DNA of 64,000 nucleotides, from positions 533,588-597,587 of the forward strand of contig WELA01001462.1 of assembly GCA_009602735.1 (NCBI GenBank), written 5' to 3'. The position numbers and the translations under genes were made by a program. Below are positions 10,176 to 22,352 of the stretch, piece by piece. Positions within the stretch are counted from its first letter, which is position 1. The number at the start of each line of letters is the position of its first letter. The DNA is from Mesotaenium endlicherianum (Eukaryota > Streptophyta > Zygnematophyceae > Zygnematales > Mesotaeniaceae). Below the pieces are notes generated by a model that was not told the origin of the DNA, did not search any database, and was given only the letters and a program-made list of their open reading frames with translations.

Positions 10176-13100
10176 ACCCCAAGACCCACTTCACGAGAAG
10201 GCAACACGCCAAGTGAGGTGGAGACCCCCGTTGAAGACGACGTTCCAGCCCCAATGAGTTTGAGAGGTTACCTTGGAGGAGAGAAGGTCCACATCTTGGT
10301 GGATAGCGGAGCTCAAGGCAACTTCATTGCTGCAGATTTTGCCACCAAGCACGGTATTACTATGCGAACTCTTGACCACGACGAGGAGATTATGATGCCC
10401 GATGGATTCTCCTATACTACCCCTTCCAAGAAGACGTACCCCTTGGCACTCTCTATCAAGTCCTTCAAGGATAGAGTAGTGTTCTCCCCCATGCAATTGG
10501 GCAAGTACGACGTCATCCTAGGGACGCCTTGGTTGACCAAGCACAACCCCCAAGTTGATTGGAGGACCGGTACTATCAAGATCAAGAATGACATCACTTC
10601 AAGAATCTGTATTTTGCGCGCAATCCAGAATATCCAGACCCAAGACATCCAGAAGCCGGCACACGAGATACTATTGTCCGCCCTCCAACTCAAGAGACTT
10701 GTGAGGAAGGGACACGAGCTTCTTTTGGCCTTGATCACGCCAAAAGACATCAAGAAAGACATCGAGAGTCAAGAAGGCAGCCCCGTTCCCAAGGAGATAC
10801 AAGAAGTCTTTGAGGACTACAAAGAAGTGTTCTCCCCGGAATTGCCCAAGGGCCTACCCCCCAAAAGATTCGTAGACCACAAGATAGAGTTGGAGCCCGG
10901 AAGCAAGCCCATCTCTCGGCCTACGTTCAAAATGTCATACACGGAGCTAGACGAAGTCAAGAAGCAAATCAAGGAGCTACTGGAGCATGGCTTCATTCGA
11001 CCTAGCAAGTCGCCATTTGGAGCCCCGGTGCTATTTGTCAAGAAGAAAGATGGTACCTTGAGGATGTGTGTGGACTATCGCGCCCTCAACAAGATCACCA
11101 TCAAGAATCGATACCCGCTGCCGCGCATGGATGAGCTCATGGACCGGCTGGTTGGAGCCAAGTACTTCACGAAGATTGACTTACGGAGCGGCTACCACCA
11201 GATTCGCATCGCAGAACCGGACATAGAGAAGACGGCATTCAGGACAAGATATGGACATTTTGAGTTCATGGTCCTGCCATTTGGACTCACCAACGCGCCA
11301 GCAACTTTCATGACTATGATGAACACCATATTTCAGCCCATGTTGGACAGATTTGTGGTGGTATTCATCGATGACATCCTTATCTACAGCAAGACCCTTG
11401 AAGAGCATGCGAGACACTTGAAAGAAGTCCTTGAAGTATTGAAGCAAAACAAGCTATTTGCGAAGGAGTCAAAGTGCGAGTTTGCCAAACAAGAAGTGGA
11501 GTTCCTAGGTCTCCACGTGACAGCTGATGGCATCAAGATGGACCCCAAGAAGGCCACGGTGGTGAAGGAATGGCCAACCCCCACGACCAAGAAAGAACTC
11601 CAATCATTCTTGGGATTTGCCAATTGGTACAGGAGATTCATCCAGAGCTTCTCGCACATAGCAGCCCCTCTCACGGATCTACAAAAGAAAGACAAGTCAT
11701 ATATTTGGACCAAGAAAGAGGAGGAAGCATTCCAACAACTGAAACAAAGATTGACGACATCCCCCGTGCTCACACTCCCAAATCCAAACCCAGATTGGCC
11801 CTTCCACGTCATCACCGATGCATCTTCCTATGCAATAGGAGCAATCTTGCTTCAAGACCAAGGCAAGGGACTGCAGCNTACAGCCCATTGCCTACGAGTC
11901 AAGGAAGCTAAATCCGGCCGAGCAAAATTATACAACCACGGAGCGAGAGGCATTGGCGATTGTACATGCCTTGAAGGTTTGGCGCTGCTACGTTGAAGGA
12001 CGCAAGGTGCTGATCACTACGGACCACGAATCGTTTAAGCACCTCCAGACGCAACCGTATCTCTCAAGGAGACAAGCAAGATGGAGCGGATACTTGCAAC
12101 AATACAACATCACGGTTCAGTACTAGCCAGGCAAGACAAACACGGCTGACTCTTTCTCAAGACTGCAATTGAACGCAGTGATGGCATCCCTGAAGACAGA
12201 TCTCGAAGCTCGATTTTCAGCCGCCTATGAAAGAGACCTTACTACAAGAACGGAGAAGCAGCCTTGGACCCATACAAGAAGCAAGAAGGCAATTATTGGG
12301 TGAGGCAAGACACGGGCCAGAGATGTGTTCCTAATGACTTAGACCTCCGGCTCTTGATTCTACGAGAAGCACACGACAACCCTCTTGGAGAAAACTTTGG
12401 AATCCTAAAGACCACGGGCTTTCTAACCAGGATTTATTGCTGGCCAGGCATGTCTATGCAAGTCAAGGAATACTGCAGGAGCTGTGACACATGCCAAAGA
12501 ATCAAGCCATTATCGCAAAAGGCGGGAGGACTCCTCAAGCCACTACCAATCCCCGAAAGACAATGGACGGACATCTCTATGGACCTTATTGTGGACCTGC
12601 CCGTGACACCTCGAGGCCATAATGCAATACTCACGGTGGTGGACAAACTTACCAAGATGGCTCATTTTATTCCTATGACGACTAAGGCTACAGCACCACA
12701 ACTTGCAAGACTCATCTTTGACAACATCTTCCGACTCCATGGACTCCCATCAAGAATTGTGTCGGATAGAGATCGAAGATTCACAAGCCATTTCTGGAAA
12801 AATCTCTTCAAGAACTTGGGTACATCGCTGGATATATCTACTGCCTACCACCCTCAATCAGATGGGCAAACCGAGCGTATGAATCGTACCCTAAAGACCT
12901 CTCTAAAGGCCTACGTGTTTATCCTGGAGCAAGACTGGGACATGTACTTGACCCCTTTGGGGTTTGCCTACAACAACACTGCGCAAGCCTCAACCCAAGA
13001 GTCCCCATTCTTCCTCAACTATGGCTTCCATCCGACCACGCCACTGAGCTTCACGGCAGGCCATGATGAAGTATCTGCAGCCACAAATTTTATGGAGACA

Positions 13101-13754
13101 TTAGAAGCAGCCCTTACAGTAGCGAAGAAAGCTTTACAACACACGCAAGATGCTCAAGCAAGAGTGGCGAACAGATCCAGAAGAGAAATTACGTACAGAG
13201 TGGGTGACTTCGTGTTACTATCATCCAAGAATATTTCCCTGAGCAACAGCCTTGCCGGCAGCAAGTTCTCTCCCAAGTATTTGGGACCCTTCAAGATTAT
13301 CCAGCAAGTCAACCCCGTTGCTTTCAAGCTAGAACTTCCCCAGACTATGCACATCGACCCCGTATTCCATGCTTCCCTCTTCAAGCCATATGTGCAACCC
13401 GACAACAAGTTCCCAGGACGTGTGACAACCCCACCAGCCCTAAGAGTAGTGGATGATCATTTGGAGTACAAAGTGGAAGACATAGTGGCTATGAGAAATT
13501 TCAGGAGACAGCAGCAATACTTGATCAAGTGGAAAGGATATCCAGATTCGGAGAATAGTTGGGTGGCGGCGCACTACCTTGACAAAGTTCAGAGAAAGTT
13601 GAAGCGCTTCCATGCCGCCAACCCCCATCTTGGACCAGCCCCAAGTCTCTCTACTAGAAGCCCGAAGACTTCAGGGAGGCAGCCTGTCACCATCAAGAAG
13701 CAGCAGAAGACCCCTTGGAGGCAGCCTGCAAGAACAAGAAAGAGGAAAAATTGA
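10140..13754 (+). pseudogene. pol: Pol of element A, disrupted
   Basis: Protease ([10 protein letters not shown]), reverse transcriptase ([10 protein letters not shown] near 11364), RNase H ([11 protein letters not shown] near 11810), integrase and a C-terminal chromodomain ([15 protein letters not shown] near 13520) are all recognisable. The first block is open to 11996 and the last from 12264 to 13754. Between them are an inserted stretch around an N at 11878 that shifts the frame, a TAG at 12124-12126 where B and C have a Gln codon, and a one-base deletion near 12237. The N-linked shift may be an assembly artefact. The other two look like real mutations. Confidence 0.92.
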
Positions 13755-14546
13755 CATCAGACACTCTTCTCTTCTCGCAGTTTCTGGACNTCTCTTCTCG
13801 CAATTTCTGGACAGAATACTAAAACTGCTACTGGTGATAGGTCTTTGCAAAATAAATTCTGAAAATTTATTTGAATGTATTCCATGAGTAGCCAATCATT
13901 TAGAGTCCAAGTTTGCTCAATTTGGAGCATTGGTGAGAGAGATATGATGCTCCAAGTAAAAGGGGGTCAGGCTGCTGGCATTGGTAGGGCAAAATATGCC
14001 TTCTGACATTGTGCCCTCCCCTGAACTTGGAATGCTTTGAAACTCAAGACTCTGGTAGAACATCTTACAACGCCCAGTTTGAGACTTAGTTTGCAGAATT
14101 TGAAAAAGCATAGAAGGAGTTATCATTTTCAGAAGTTTCTGCACAGATGTGGAGGAGTGCCTACTCTCTCAGCTCTCAACGACACTGCAAAGATTAGATT
14201 GCTCTCAAATTTGGTGCCCCGGTAAAGTTCTCCAATGCAGTCCGTTTGGCACTCGATTTTTTAGATTTGAAGCAGTTTCGTGGACGCTATGAATTTTTGA
14301 ATTCGTGGCAGATTCTGGGCCAATTTGTACAATTTTCTTTATCATTAAGGAGTAGGCTAGCCAATAAGGTCACACCACCTACGACCTTGCCTAGTCTACC
14401 TTACATATGTAGCACCTGACTTGGCGCCTTGGACTACTCCTCTTCACATGTGTGGCATCTGCCTTGAAGCTGTTGACTAGTCTGCTCCACATGTGTAAGA
14501 CCTTACTTGACGCGCCGAGACGTCGCTTTTTTTGTCGGGGGGGTGA
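13755..14546 (+). other. 3' non-coding region and polypurine tract of element A
   Basis: About 790 bp without a gene lie between the pol stop and the 3' LTR. An N at 13790 is flanked by a duplicated 22-bp stretch. Three imperfect tandem copies of a roughly 43-bp unit, each with an ACATGTG-like palindrome, occupy 14391-14520. The tract GTCGGGGGGGTGA just before the LTR (14534-14546) is the probable plus-strand primer. Confidence 0.7.
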
Positions 14547-15050
14547 TGTAGTGATTTGAGTTGTTTATATATTAGTTTGCATATATTTTAATGTTTTCAA
14601 ATATATTTGGAGTAGTATTGTGTGGAATTCAAGTGTGAATAGGTACTCTAGTGACTTGGTTCATGTCCTTTGAACCTTCTAAGGCATTTTCAAAGTTAGA
14701 GAAAAGATCTAGAAGAACTCCACGTGGCAAAAGTCAAATGTGCCATTTTTAGGTCAAATGATATGTGTACATTATTCTAGAAAGAGGTGGCAAGTTTTGG
14801 GATGTGTTGGGTGCCAACACATCAACATACATCTTCCTAGAAATTACTTATGTAGCAAGTATATAAACAAGAGCTAGAACATAGAAAGACATTTCAGAAT
14901 CACTCTTGTACTTGCCAAAATCCAAAATCATATTAACTCTCAAGAAGCCATCTCTCTTTCAAGAAGCTACCACTTGTGTTCAAAGATCCTTGTCTTGAAT
15001 AGATAAATTATTATATTCCACTAAGTACTTTATCTATCTGTTTTACTACA
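14547..15050 (+). repeat. 3' LTR of element A
   Basis: 504 bp, TG...CA ends, followed directly by target duplication AAGAC. Confidence 0.96.
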
Positions 15051-15242
15051 AAGACACACGATAGCAATTAGAAGGATATCATATAAGCAAGTGTACCTTT
15101 TACACATTATTGGGGAATGTGCTTCAATGTCTTTTTCAGCAAGAAGACATACTAAGTCATAATCTTCGCATATATTTTTATCCGGCCTATTCTGCATTGC
15201 TGTATCCTCTCTCTACGTATCAAGACATTATCGCTATATCAC

Positions 15243-17340
15243 CTACTTGCAAAAACCACTTGAGTAGCCTACGCATGGTTTCTGGCTGCACATTGAGGCA
15301 CGTAGGCGCGCCCCTAAATGTGCCCATTTTGTGAGCGTAAGCAAAGCTGTACACTTTGCAGTAATCGCTCTGAACTTCCTAGCGTTGATAAATTTCACTC
15401 CATACCAATTGTGACCTGGCCAGTCACGCACATGATGTAGTGGGCGAAAACTGCCGGCTAGGTGGTGGCTGCAGGTGCAGTAGATGGTCACTGCTGGGTG
15501 GCCACGAAGGTCTGCAAGCCCTCCTATGAACCTGAGCAGTGGTCAGTTGGCAATCACCAAAGTCTCCAGTGATTGAGCCCAAGGTCCATGCAAGAACAGA
15601 GTTGGGCATTTCGCTGGACTGTCTGCGTTGTATAGCCAGTCATCATGCAAGTGCTTCATCGCCTCCAAGAACCACAATTTTGGCCACACAGTCGCACCTC
15701 CCGAGGTCAAGCAAAGAGTGCTTGCATTAGAAGTAGATTCAGAGAATTCAAAGCCGACACGTTGTGCTGTCAGTGAAATTGCCTCCACGCTATTCAAGCA
15801 ATTCTTCATTCCACAAATGGAGAGGCCCCTGAGAGGCAGAGTCCTGAGGGTTTTTGGCAGACCTAGGGGCAGTGGTGGGCAAGGGTCCCCGCGACCCAGA
15901 CGGCCTGGCTGCCGTTGTACCTCCAGCGTTGTGAGATTTGTTGTCCTTGCCAACAACTTCAACTCCCCAACCAAATCAGCCTGCGAGTCACACATCCACG
16001 GTGGGTTGTGAATTTGGAGAGACAAGACATAGTACACACGTTTCAGAATAAATGCATGTGGCTGCCCTTTCGTTGTGCTATGAAGGCGTACAAGATAATA
16101 GTAATAGGGAAGATGCATACCTCGTTGCATGTAAGAATCAGCTCCTTCATTATTGACATGGACTGCGAAGTGGCCAACACACTGGATGGCTCGACCCTGC
16201 TTGGAGTTACATTCAGAGCAACAAGAGTGGAGCACCTGGCCAGCCACTCAGGAGCAAAAGCCCACGCCCATTCTGCCGGAAAGGCAAGAGCAAACGCTTG
16301 CAATCGTGGTAAATGCATGATGGTTGGGCTGATTCAAAGCTCCCGCCCTACACACGGTCCACTTCCAGCTCTTCTTATGTGTCTGCAAGCCAAAGTCCAT
16401 GCTCTTGAGGTATGACAGCTCCCTCATGGAGCCAACATACTCTGCGTAACCCTCGGTATCAGATATGCATGCTTTGTCGTAAACGATGCTGAGGTGGCGC
16501 ACGTTCTTCTTCCTCCTCACAAACTCCGCCAGGTGCTGCATGATTACTGCACATTCCTCCACAATGAAAGTAAAGGACAAGATCTAGGGATACCAGTTCC
16601 CCAGCCTTCCCAGGAAGTTGGCATTATCTGTGCCGCACCTGAGGTGTATCCAAACATTTGTCACGTTCTTCAGCTTGCCCAGTCCTTGGACAACTTTCTC
16701 CCACTCGCTATTCACGTAGTAGGAGGCAACCTTTTTGCTGCTGTTGAGGACCAAAGTGTGCCACCCCTTGTAGACTCTCATTACATCCCTCAAGCTGCTT
16801 TTTTTGTATATCTCTTCGTGGTTTCTCCAATCTAGCTCCCGTGCACCTTCAAGCACAATGTCCTGCATCATCTCCGCGCCTAGGTGGGAGATGTGCGCGC
16901 CCTTCTTTTGTCTCTCTTCATCTTGGATGTAAACTTCTGAAACTTGGTGTTCTCTGTGACCATATATGAAGTCACCCTCACTGCCACACAATGTGCACTC
17001 AATTTGGATTATTCTCCCTTTATCTGGTATGCTGTGTTATTGCGCTGGATCTAAGCACACCGCACACAAGCAATTAGAGGCAATGGAGGGGAATAATATA
17101 AGAGAACACACCTCCAGCCACTCTCATCCAGTTGTGGATTTGGCACTCCCACTTGGTCAGATTTCCTGGCAAGGCTGTGGAGATTGTGAAAGAAACACTT
17201 TAAAGAAGCCTTTTAAACTTAACCCATTCAAGGTTTAACTTTATTGTTGAAGCTCACTTGATCCATTGCGTATGCGCGCACGTTGCAGGTTGGCGCTTCA
17301 ACTCCAGGTGCATGTGGATCTTCTCAAATATGGCGGACCT
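15243..17340 (-). pseudogene. LRR/F-box-like gene, tandem copy 1 (decayed)
   Basis: On the minus strand a chain of exon-like blocks can be followed. Near 17130-17190 is a block behind a good splice acceptor. Blocks 16584-16991 (CTLCGSEGDF, then a region with LRDVMRVYKGWHTLVLN that resembles an F-box tail) and 16248-16580 (LAEFVRRKKNVRHLSIVYD) follow. Next come 16043-16318 (LPRLQAFALAFP) and 15543-16247 (NLTTLEVQ, TLRTLPLRG, SLETLVI), ending around 15243. The spaced Leu/Asn motifs suggest irregular leucine-rich repeats. Frameshifts against copy 2 occur in several blocks, so this copy is probably dead. The family assignment is an inference; only the paralogy with 18618-22330 is directly visible. 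Confidence 0.55.
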
Positions 17341-17349
17341 CTTTGAAAA

Positions 17350-18617
17350 CAAAGTGCGCACGCTACCGTGCTGTGTACAAGGAGCGTTGAAGCCAAAAGG
17401 TGAACGAGAAAAGTCCTAAATGATAATATTGTTGTGCTCATGGGGTGCTAACTGGCTGACACATTTTTGATTCTTTGATAGTTTTCGCAGGAATTGCAAG
17501 GCGGGCGGATGTAAACTGTATTCATTACAGCTGAATGTTTCAAAAATTTCAAATAGTTAGTAATCAATGCGCAGCCGAAAAATGGCCGCAACGAACGCCC
17601 GAATTCTAAAGGGCTGTATCACACCATGCCTTTGCCCCTTACGACCAAGTACAGTCATTATTTGTACAACTGTTGGGTTCACACGCTCTAATGTCACGAA
17701 AGGCGTGCATGTGCTGATGTCAACGCCCAATACAACGCTTGGCACTGCAAATGCATTTATCGGTGCTGTTTTTAATCATTTTTAAATCCAAATTCAGGTC
17801 CTAGACCTGTTCGTCCACTGTGACCCAAGTCCTCCACCATTCGATTGCGTCATAACTTTGTTGGTCGCCTTACTTTACAATATATATGTATATATATATG
17901 TAACATTATGTTAAGATACCATATAATCAAGCTTCATTGTGCAACCAAATGCTGAAATTGCTGTGCTATTGACTTGCATTATTATTCACACACGGCTTCC
18001 TGTTATTTACAAATTACGAATGTGACCCCTCCCCCGTGTGTCCAAACTTCAGCAAATATCATGATTGAATTTGGAAAAAAACTAGAGAGTAGCATAGTAG
18101 TGAGATCATGTGCTGTTACCTTGTAATTATTTAATGTATTCGTACTTATTTAAAAAAACTGAGATTATCCTCTACTACACTGTAAGTAATAGCGCAGTAC
18201 TTCAATTCATATAAATAGGTTACTTGTTTGACTTTTAATGCAGCATGTAGCACACCATAAATGTTCACTATGGCCTATGAGTTTTTAGTAAACGACAATA
18301 TAGTTTCTTATTAAACCAAGTAATTGTAACAGCAACATACAGCATAGGCTATAGCAATATAGTACAGAAGCAAGTATAGGTACTACACACTTATGCACCA
18401 TTTTACTTCAAAGATTTTCTCATTCACAAGTCTAAGTCATAAGTTATTCGTATGTGCTATAGGACCGCTTTTGAGTTGTAACGGTATATTTGTGGGCCAT
18501 CTCTATAGGCTGCAGATTGTCTCGTTATATGATGCTCTTCATTCGGCTCATTCCGAATTGGTGTCTCCTCTAATTCTGTAGCAAGTAAGTCTCGTTTTAT
18601 TACCTACTATGAGAAAC
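17350..18617. other. Spacer between tandem gene copies
   Basis: AT-rich, with a TATATATG run near 17880-17900. No gene is supported. From about 17800 it repeats the spacer upstream of copy 1 (8085-8338 continued at 15051-15240), which defines the tandem unit. Once element A is subtracted the unit is about 3.0 kb. Confidence 0.5.
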
Positions 18618-19028
18618 TCACTTCAGTAGCCTACGCATGCTTTCTGGCTCCACATTAAGGCAATGCGGGTTACCTCCTTCAAATGCGCCATCTTTGAAAG
18701 CTTTGAACGAGCTGTACACGCAGCAAGATTCGTCCGCGTACCTCTGAGCGTCGACAAATTTCTCTGTATGCCAGTTGGTACCTAGCCAGTCACGCATCCA
18801 CTCAACTGGACAAAAACTTCCAGCGTTACTCCAGTTGCAGGTGCAGTAGATGGTCATTGCTGGATGGCTACAAAGGTCTGCCAGCCCTTGTATGAACCTC
18901 ACCAGTCGACAGTTGCCCACCACTAAAGTCCCTAGTGATTGAGCCCAGGCCCCATTCAAGGGCAGAGGTGGGCAATCAACCAAATTGTCTGCGTTAAACA
19001 GCCAGTCAACATGCAAGTAGTTCACCGC

Positions 19029-19734
19029 TGAAAGGGGAAAGGGTGCGGGGAGTGCGCCCACACACACTCACGCACCCTCACCTGCGAGTGGAAGCATGCA
19101 CGAGGACCTCTCCTAGTTGCATACACAAGGTGGAGTGGCCTGGTGGTGTGCCACCCTTGCAAGAGAGAGAGGGCTACATGAGAGAGGAGTGGAAAAGAAC
19201 TTACTTTATTAAGAAAAGTCGTGTACAAGCTAAGAAGGTTAGACTCGTCTAGACTAGACTCCCTCTACTTCTTTGTGCTTCCCATTTATGCTTTAACTCT
19301 AAGTGTCCTCTCTAGCAAAGTACCTCCAGAACCTTCTACTATGGCTCCTTCCATGTAGGTGACCTTGCCTAGTTGGACAAGCTAGCACACTCACACGCAC
19401 GCAATCACACTCTAGAATATTCTACTATACAATCCACTAACTCCTCACGAAGTTTCTAGAAATTCTACGATCACTTTGGCACTCTACGTAGTTTTTGGAA
19501 CTTTCATGTTTCAATATTCTACTTTCTGGACTCCAACCGAAATTTTTGTCACTGAACCTGTCCTTGTCACTCAATTGAATCTGTGACACTAAAACTCACT
19601 AAAAACTCCCAAAATTCATAACTTTCTCAATACTTGTCCAAATGACTTGAAATAAAGACCAAAGTTCTTCTAAAATCACACTTTATGCATATAGAATGCT
19701 AGAAAGATACAAACTACACTTTGATAACCTCACA
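19029..19734. mobile_element. Solo LTR of a third retrotransposon family
   Basis: Comparison with gene copy 1 shows a 706-bp insertion that starts TGAAAGGGG, ends CTCACA, and is flanked by the 5-bp duplication ACCGC (19024-19028 and 19735-19739). No internal coding region is present, so this is a solo LTR left by recombination. It is unrelated to the LTRs of families 1 and 2. Orientation cannot be decided without a full element. Confidence 0.85.
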
Positions 19735-20865
19735 ACCGCCCGCAAGAACTCAAATCCTGGCCAGATAGGGGCACCTCCCAAGGTCAAGCAAACAGTGGTA
19801 GCGTTGGGAGTAGATTGAAAGAATTCAAAGCCTACACGTGTTGTTGTCAGGGCAAATGCCTCAACGTCGTCCAAGCAACTCTCAAGTCCAAAAAAGAGTG
19901 GCCCCTGAGAGTCAGAGCTCTCAAGATTTTTGGCAGACGCAGGGGCAGTGGCGGGCGAGGGTCCCTGCGATTGTGACGGCCAGCCTTCCATTCCACCTCC
20001 AGCGTTGTCAAACTTGTATTCCTTGCCAACAACATCTGCTCCTCAATCAAGTTGTCCTGCGAATCACACATCCATGATGAGTTGTGAACTTAGAGCAAAT
20101 CTCGTAGTACATATATTTGCATTAAGAATGCATGTAGGTGCACTTCAGTTATGCTATGAAGGCATGAAAATTATAAATACTAATAAGAATAGGGGAACTG
20201 CATCCCTCCTTGCATTCCAGAATCAGCTGCTTCATTGTCGACATGGATTGCCAAGTGCTCAACACACCACTTGGCTCAAGCCTGCTTGGATTTACATCCA
20301 GAGCAACAACTTTTGTGCAACCGGCCAGCCAGTCGGGCGCAAAAGCCCAGCTCCAATGTGTAGGAAGAGCGAGGGCAAACATTTGCAGCCGTCGTAAATG
20401 CTTGATGGTCGGACTAATGGGAAGCTTCCGATCGGGATGCCCTACAAACGCCCACGATAGATCGGAGAAATCCAGTTCCAACGCTTCTAATGTGTCGGCG
20501 GAGCCGAAGTCCATGGTCTGGATGTATGACAACTCCCTCCTTGTGCCAACCGCCTCTGCGCACTGCTCTGTATCAGATATGCATGAGTCGTCGTATACAA
20601 TATTGAGGTGGCGCACGTTTGTTCTCCTCCTCACAAACTCCGCCAGGTGCTTCATGATGACCACATATTCCTCCACAATGAAATGGAAAGATGTGATCTA
20701 GGGGTACCTGTTCCCCAGCCTTCCTAGGAAGTTGGCACTATCAGTGCCGCACCTGAGGTATATCCAAACGTCTGTCACGTTCTTCAGTTTGCCCAGCCAT
20801 TGGACAACTTTCTCCCACTTGCTATTCACGCGGTAGGAGGCAATCTTCTTGTTGGTGTTGAGAAG

Positions 20866-21672
20866 TGCAATGAATCAGTATATTGGTAGATATGATATTC
20901 ATTTATACATAAAAGTTACTGAAGTTCAGCTTGCTAAACTTTACTTAATATTGATTCTGCTGGACTTGATATAATCATCAGTTTGATGACTCAGCCGAGA
21001 GCAGCAGGCTGAAGTCAATTTAGGTCAGCTTGCTAACACATTCTTTGACAGCCAGCTGACTTCCGTACTTGGCAGCAGCGAGCTGCCTAGATATGCATCT
21101 AAGTGTGATATGCTAGATGAATGGCCAGAGGACACCCTTGGGTGGATGGCGATTCGGGATGATTAGAGAAAGCTGTGGATTAGGTTAGTCGAGGTCCTAC
21201 CAACGTGGTTGACATCCTTGAGATCCTTGAGATGGATGGCGATTCGGGATGATGGGAGATGGTGGTGGATTTGGTTAACCGAGGTCCTACCAACGTGGTT
21301 AACTCCCGGGTAGGCGGTGCCATCGCACTTGCCGTTGAACAGTAAATTCATTCCATGTACATAGGCTAGACATTGCTCTCGAGCTTGGCATGCAAAAACA
21401 AGGCCAACTCTCTTGTACTGCTTACTAAGAGATATTTGAATTCAAGGCGAGAAGCCATTGATACGCATTGTCTTCTAGCCTTGCTTATGTATGAGTTTAC
21501 TGATTGCATTATTGATGCAAGTTTACTTGCATTTGACTTGCGAGTATTGTCCATTCCTAGTGTGTTGTCTTTTGCTGTTTAATCAGTTAACAGAAAATAC
21601 CATAAAGATTACTCGCTGATGTAAAGATCTTCATTAATTGTTAATCGCTTATTGGTATGTCGATTCATTTCA
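20866..21672 (+). mobile_element. Family-2 solo LTR
   Basis: 807 bp matching the reverse complement of the D2 LTRs, starting TGCAATGAATCAG and ending GATTCATTTCA. It is flanked by the 5-bp duplication AGAAG (20861-20865 and 21673-21677). It is about 88 bp longer than the 719-bp D2 LTRs because of an internal duplication containing GAGGTCCTACCAACGTGGTT (about 21120-21310). It interrupts gene copy 2. Confidence 0.93.
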
Positions 21673-22352
21673 AGAAGCAAATTGTGCAGCTCTTGCAAAC
21701 TCTCATTACATCCCTTACACTACTTTTTGTGTATTTGTCTTCGTGGTTTCTCCAATCTACCTCCCGTGCACCTTCAAGCAGAATGTCCCGCATAATCTCT
21801 TTGTGCTTTTCGCTCACCTTTGAAATGAGCATGCCATTTCCTTCTGCCTCTCTTTGTCTCACTTCATCTGCGATATAAATTTCAGACCATTGTTGAAGTC
21901 ACACTCACTGCCACAACAGTGGGCACTTAAATTGGATCAATCTCCCTGCATGTGGAATGCTGTGTTATGGAGCTGGATCAAAGCACATCTCACACAGAAG
22001 CAAGTAGAGGCATTTGAGGGGAATAAGATGAGAGAACGCACCTCCATCCACTCTTATCCAGTTGTGTATCAAGCACTTCCACTTCTTCAATTATGCTGCC
22101 AGTGGTTGCAAGATTGTAAGCAAAACAATTTAAAGCCTCCATCCGAACTCAGCCCCGCTGAAGACGTAAGTTTCATGCTCTCGCTCACCTTGGCCATCCC
22201 AAATGCGCGCACGGCGCAGGAGGGTGCTTTAACTCTAGGTACATGTGGATCTTCTCAAATATGGGGTTCCTCTTTACGAATAGGGATTGCATGTTGGAGA
22301 GACTTGTACAAGGAGCGCCGAAAATGAATGAAAAACTCACAAATGCCAATAT

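Larger units (their letters stand above)
8339..15050 (+). mobile_element. Family-1 Ty3/gypsy chromovirus, element A, full length
   Basis: A complete LTR retrotransposon of 6712 bp. LTRs of 505 and 504 bp start TG and end CA. Both flanks carry the 5-bp target duplication AAGAC (8334-8338 and 15051-15055). Inside are a PBS for initiator Met-tRNA, gag, a frameshift site, pol with chromodomain, a 3' region with a triple repeat and a purine tract. The two LTRs differ at roughly twenty sites, so this is an older insertion than B and C. Pol is broken, so the element is non-autonomous now. It landed in the spacer of the tandem LRR-like genes. Confidence 0.97.
18618..22330 (-). pseudogene. LRR/F-box-like gene, tandem copy 2, split by two solo LTRs
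   Basis: Blocks homologous to copy 1 are found at 18618-19028, 19740-20071, 20149-20676, 20700-20865 and 21673-22330 (minus strand). They include LAEFVRRRTNVRHLNIVYDD, LTTLEVEWKAG and WAQSLGTLVVGN. Once the two LTR insertions and their duplications are subtracted the gene spans about 2.2 kb, the same as copy 1. Several blocks keep a longer open frame than in copy 1 (for example 20149-20676, 175 codons), so this copy may have been intact until the insertions. The function is not recognised with certainty; an F-box/LRR substrate adaptor is one possibility. Confidence 0.55.

Noticed and set aside
14391-14520. Possible CRISPR-like array
   Set aside because: Three adjacent imperfect repeats without unique spacers, inside a eukaryotic retrotransposon.
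15628-16011. Plus-strand ORFs opposite LRR-like copy 1
   Set aside because: The minus-strand reading is supported by paralogy with copy 2; the plus frames are not conserved.
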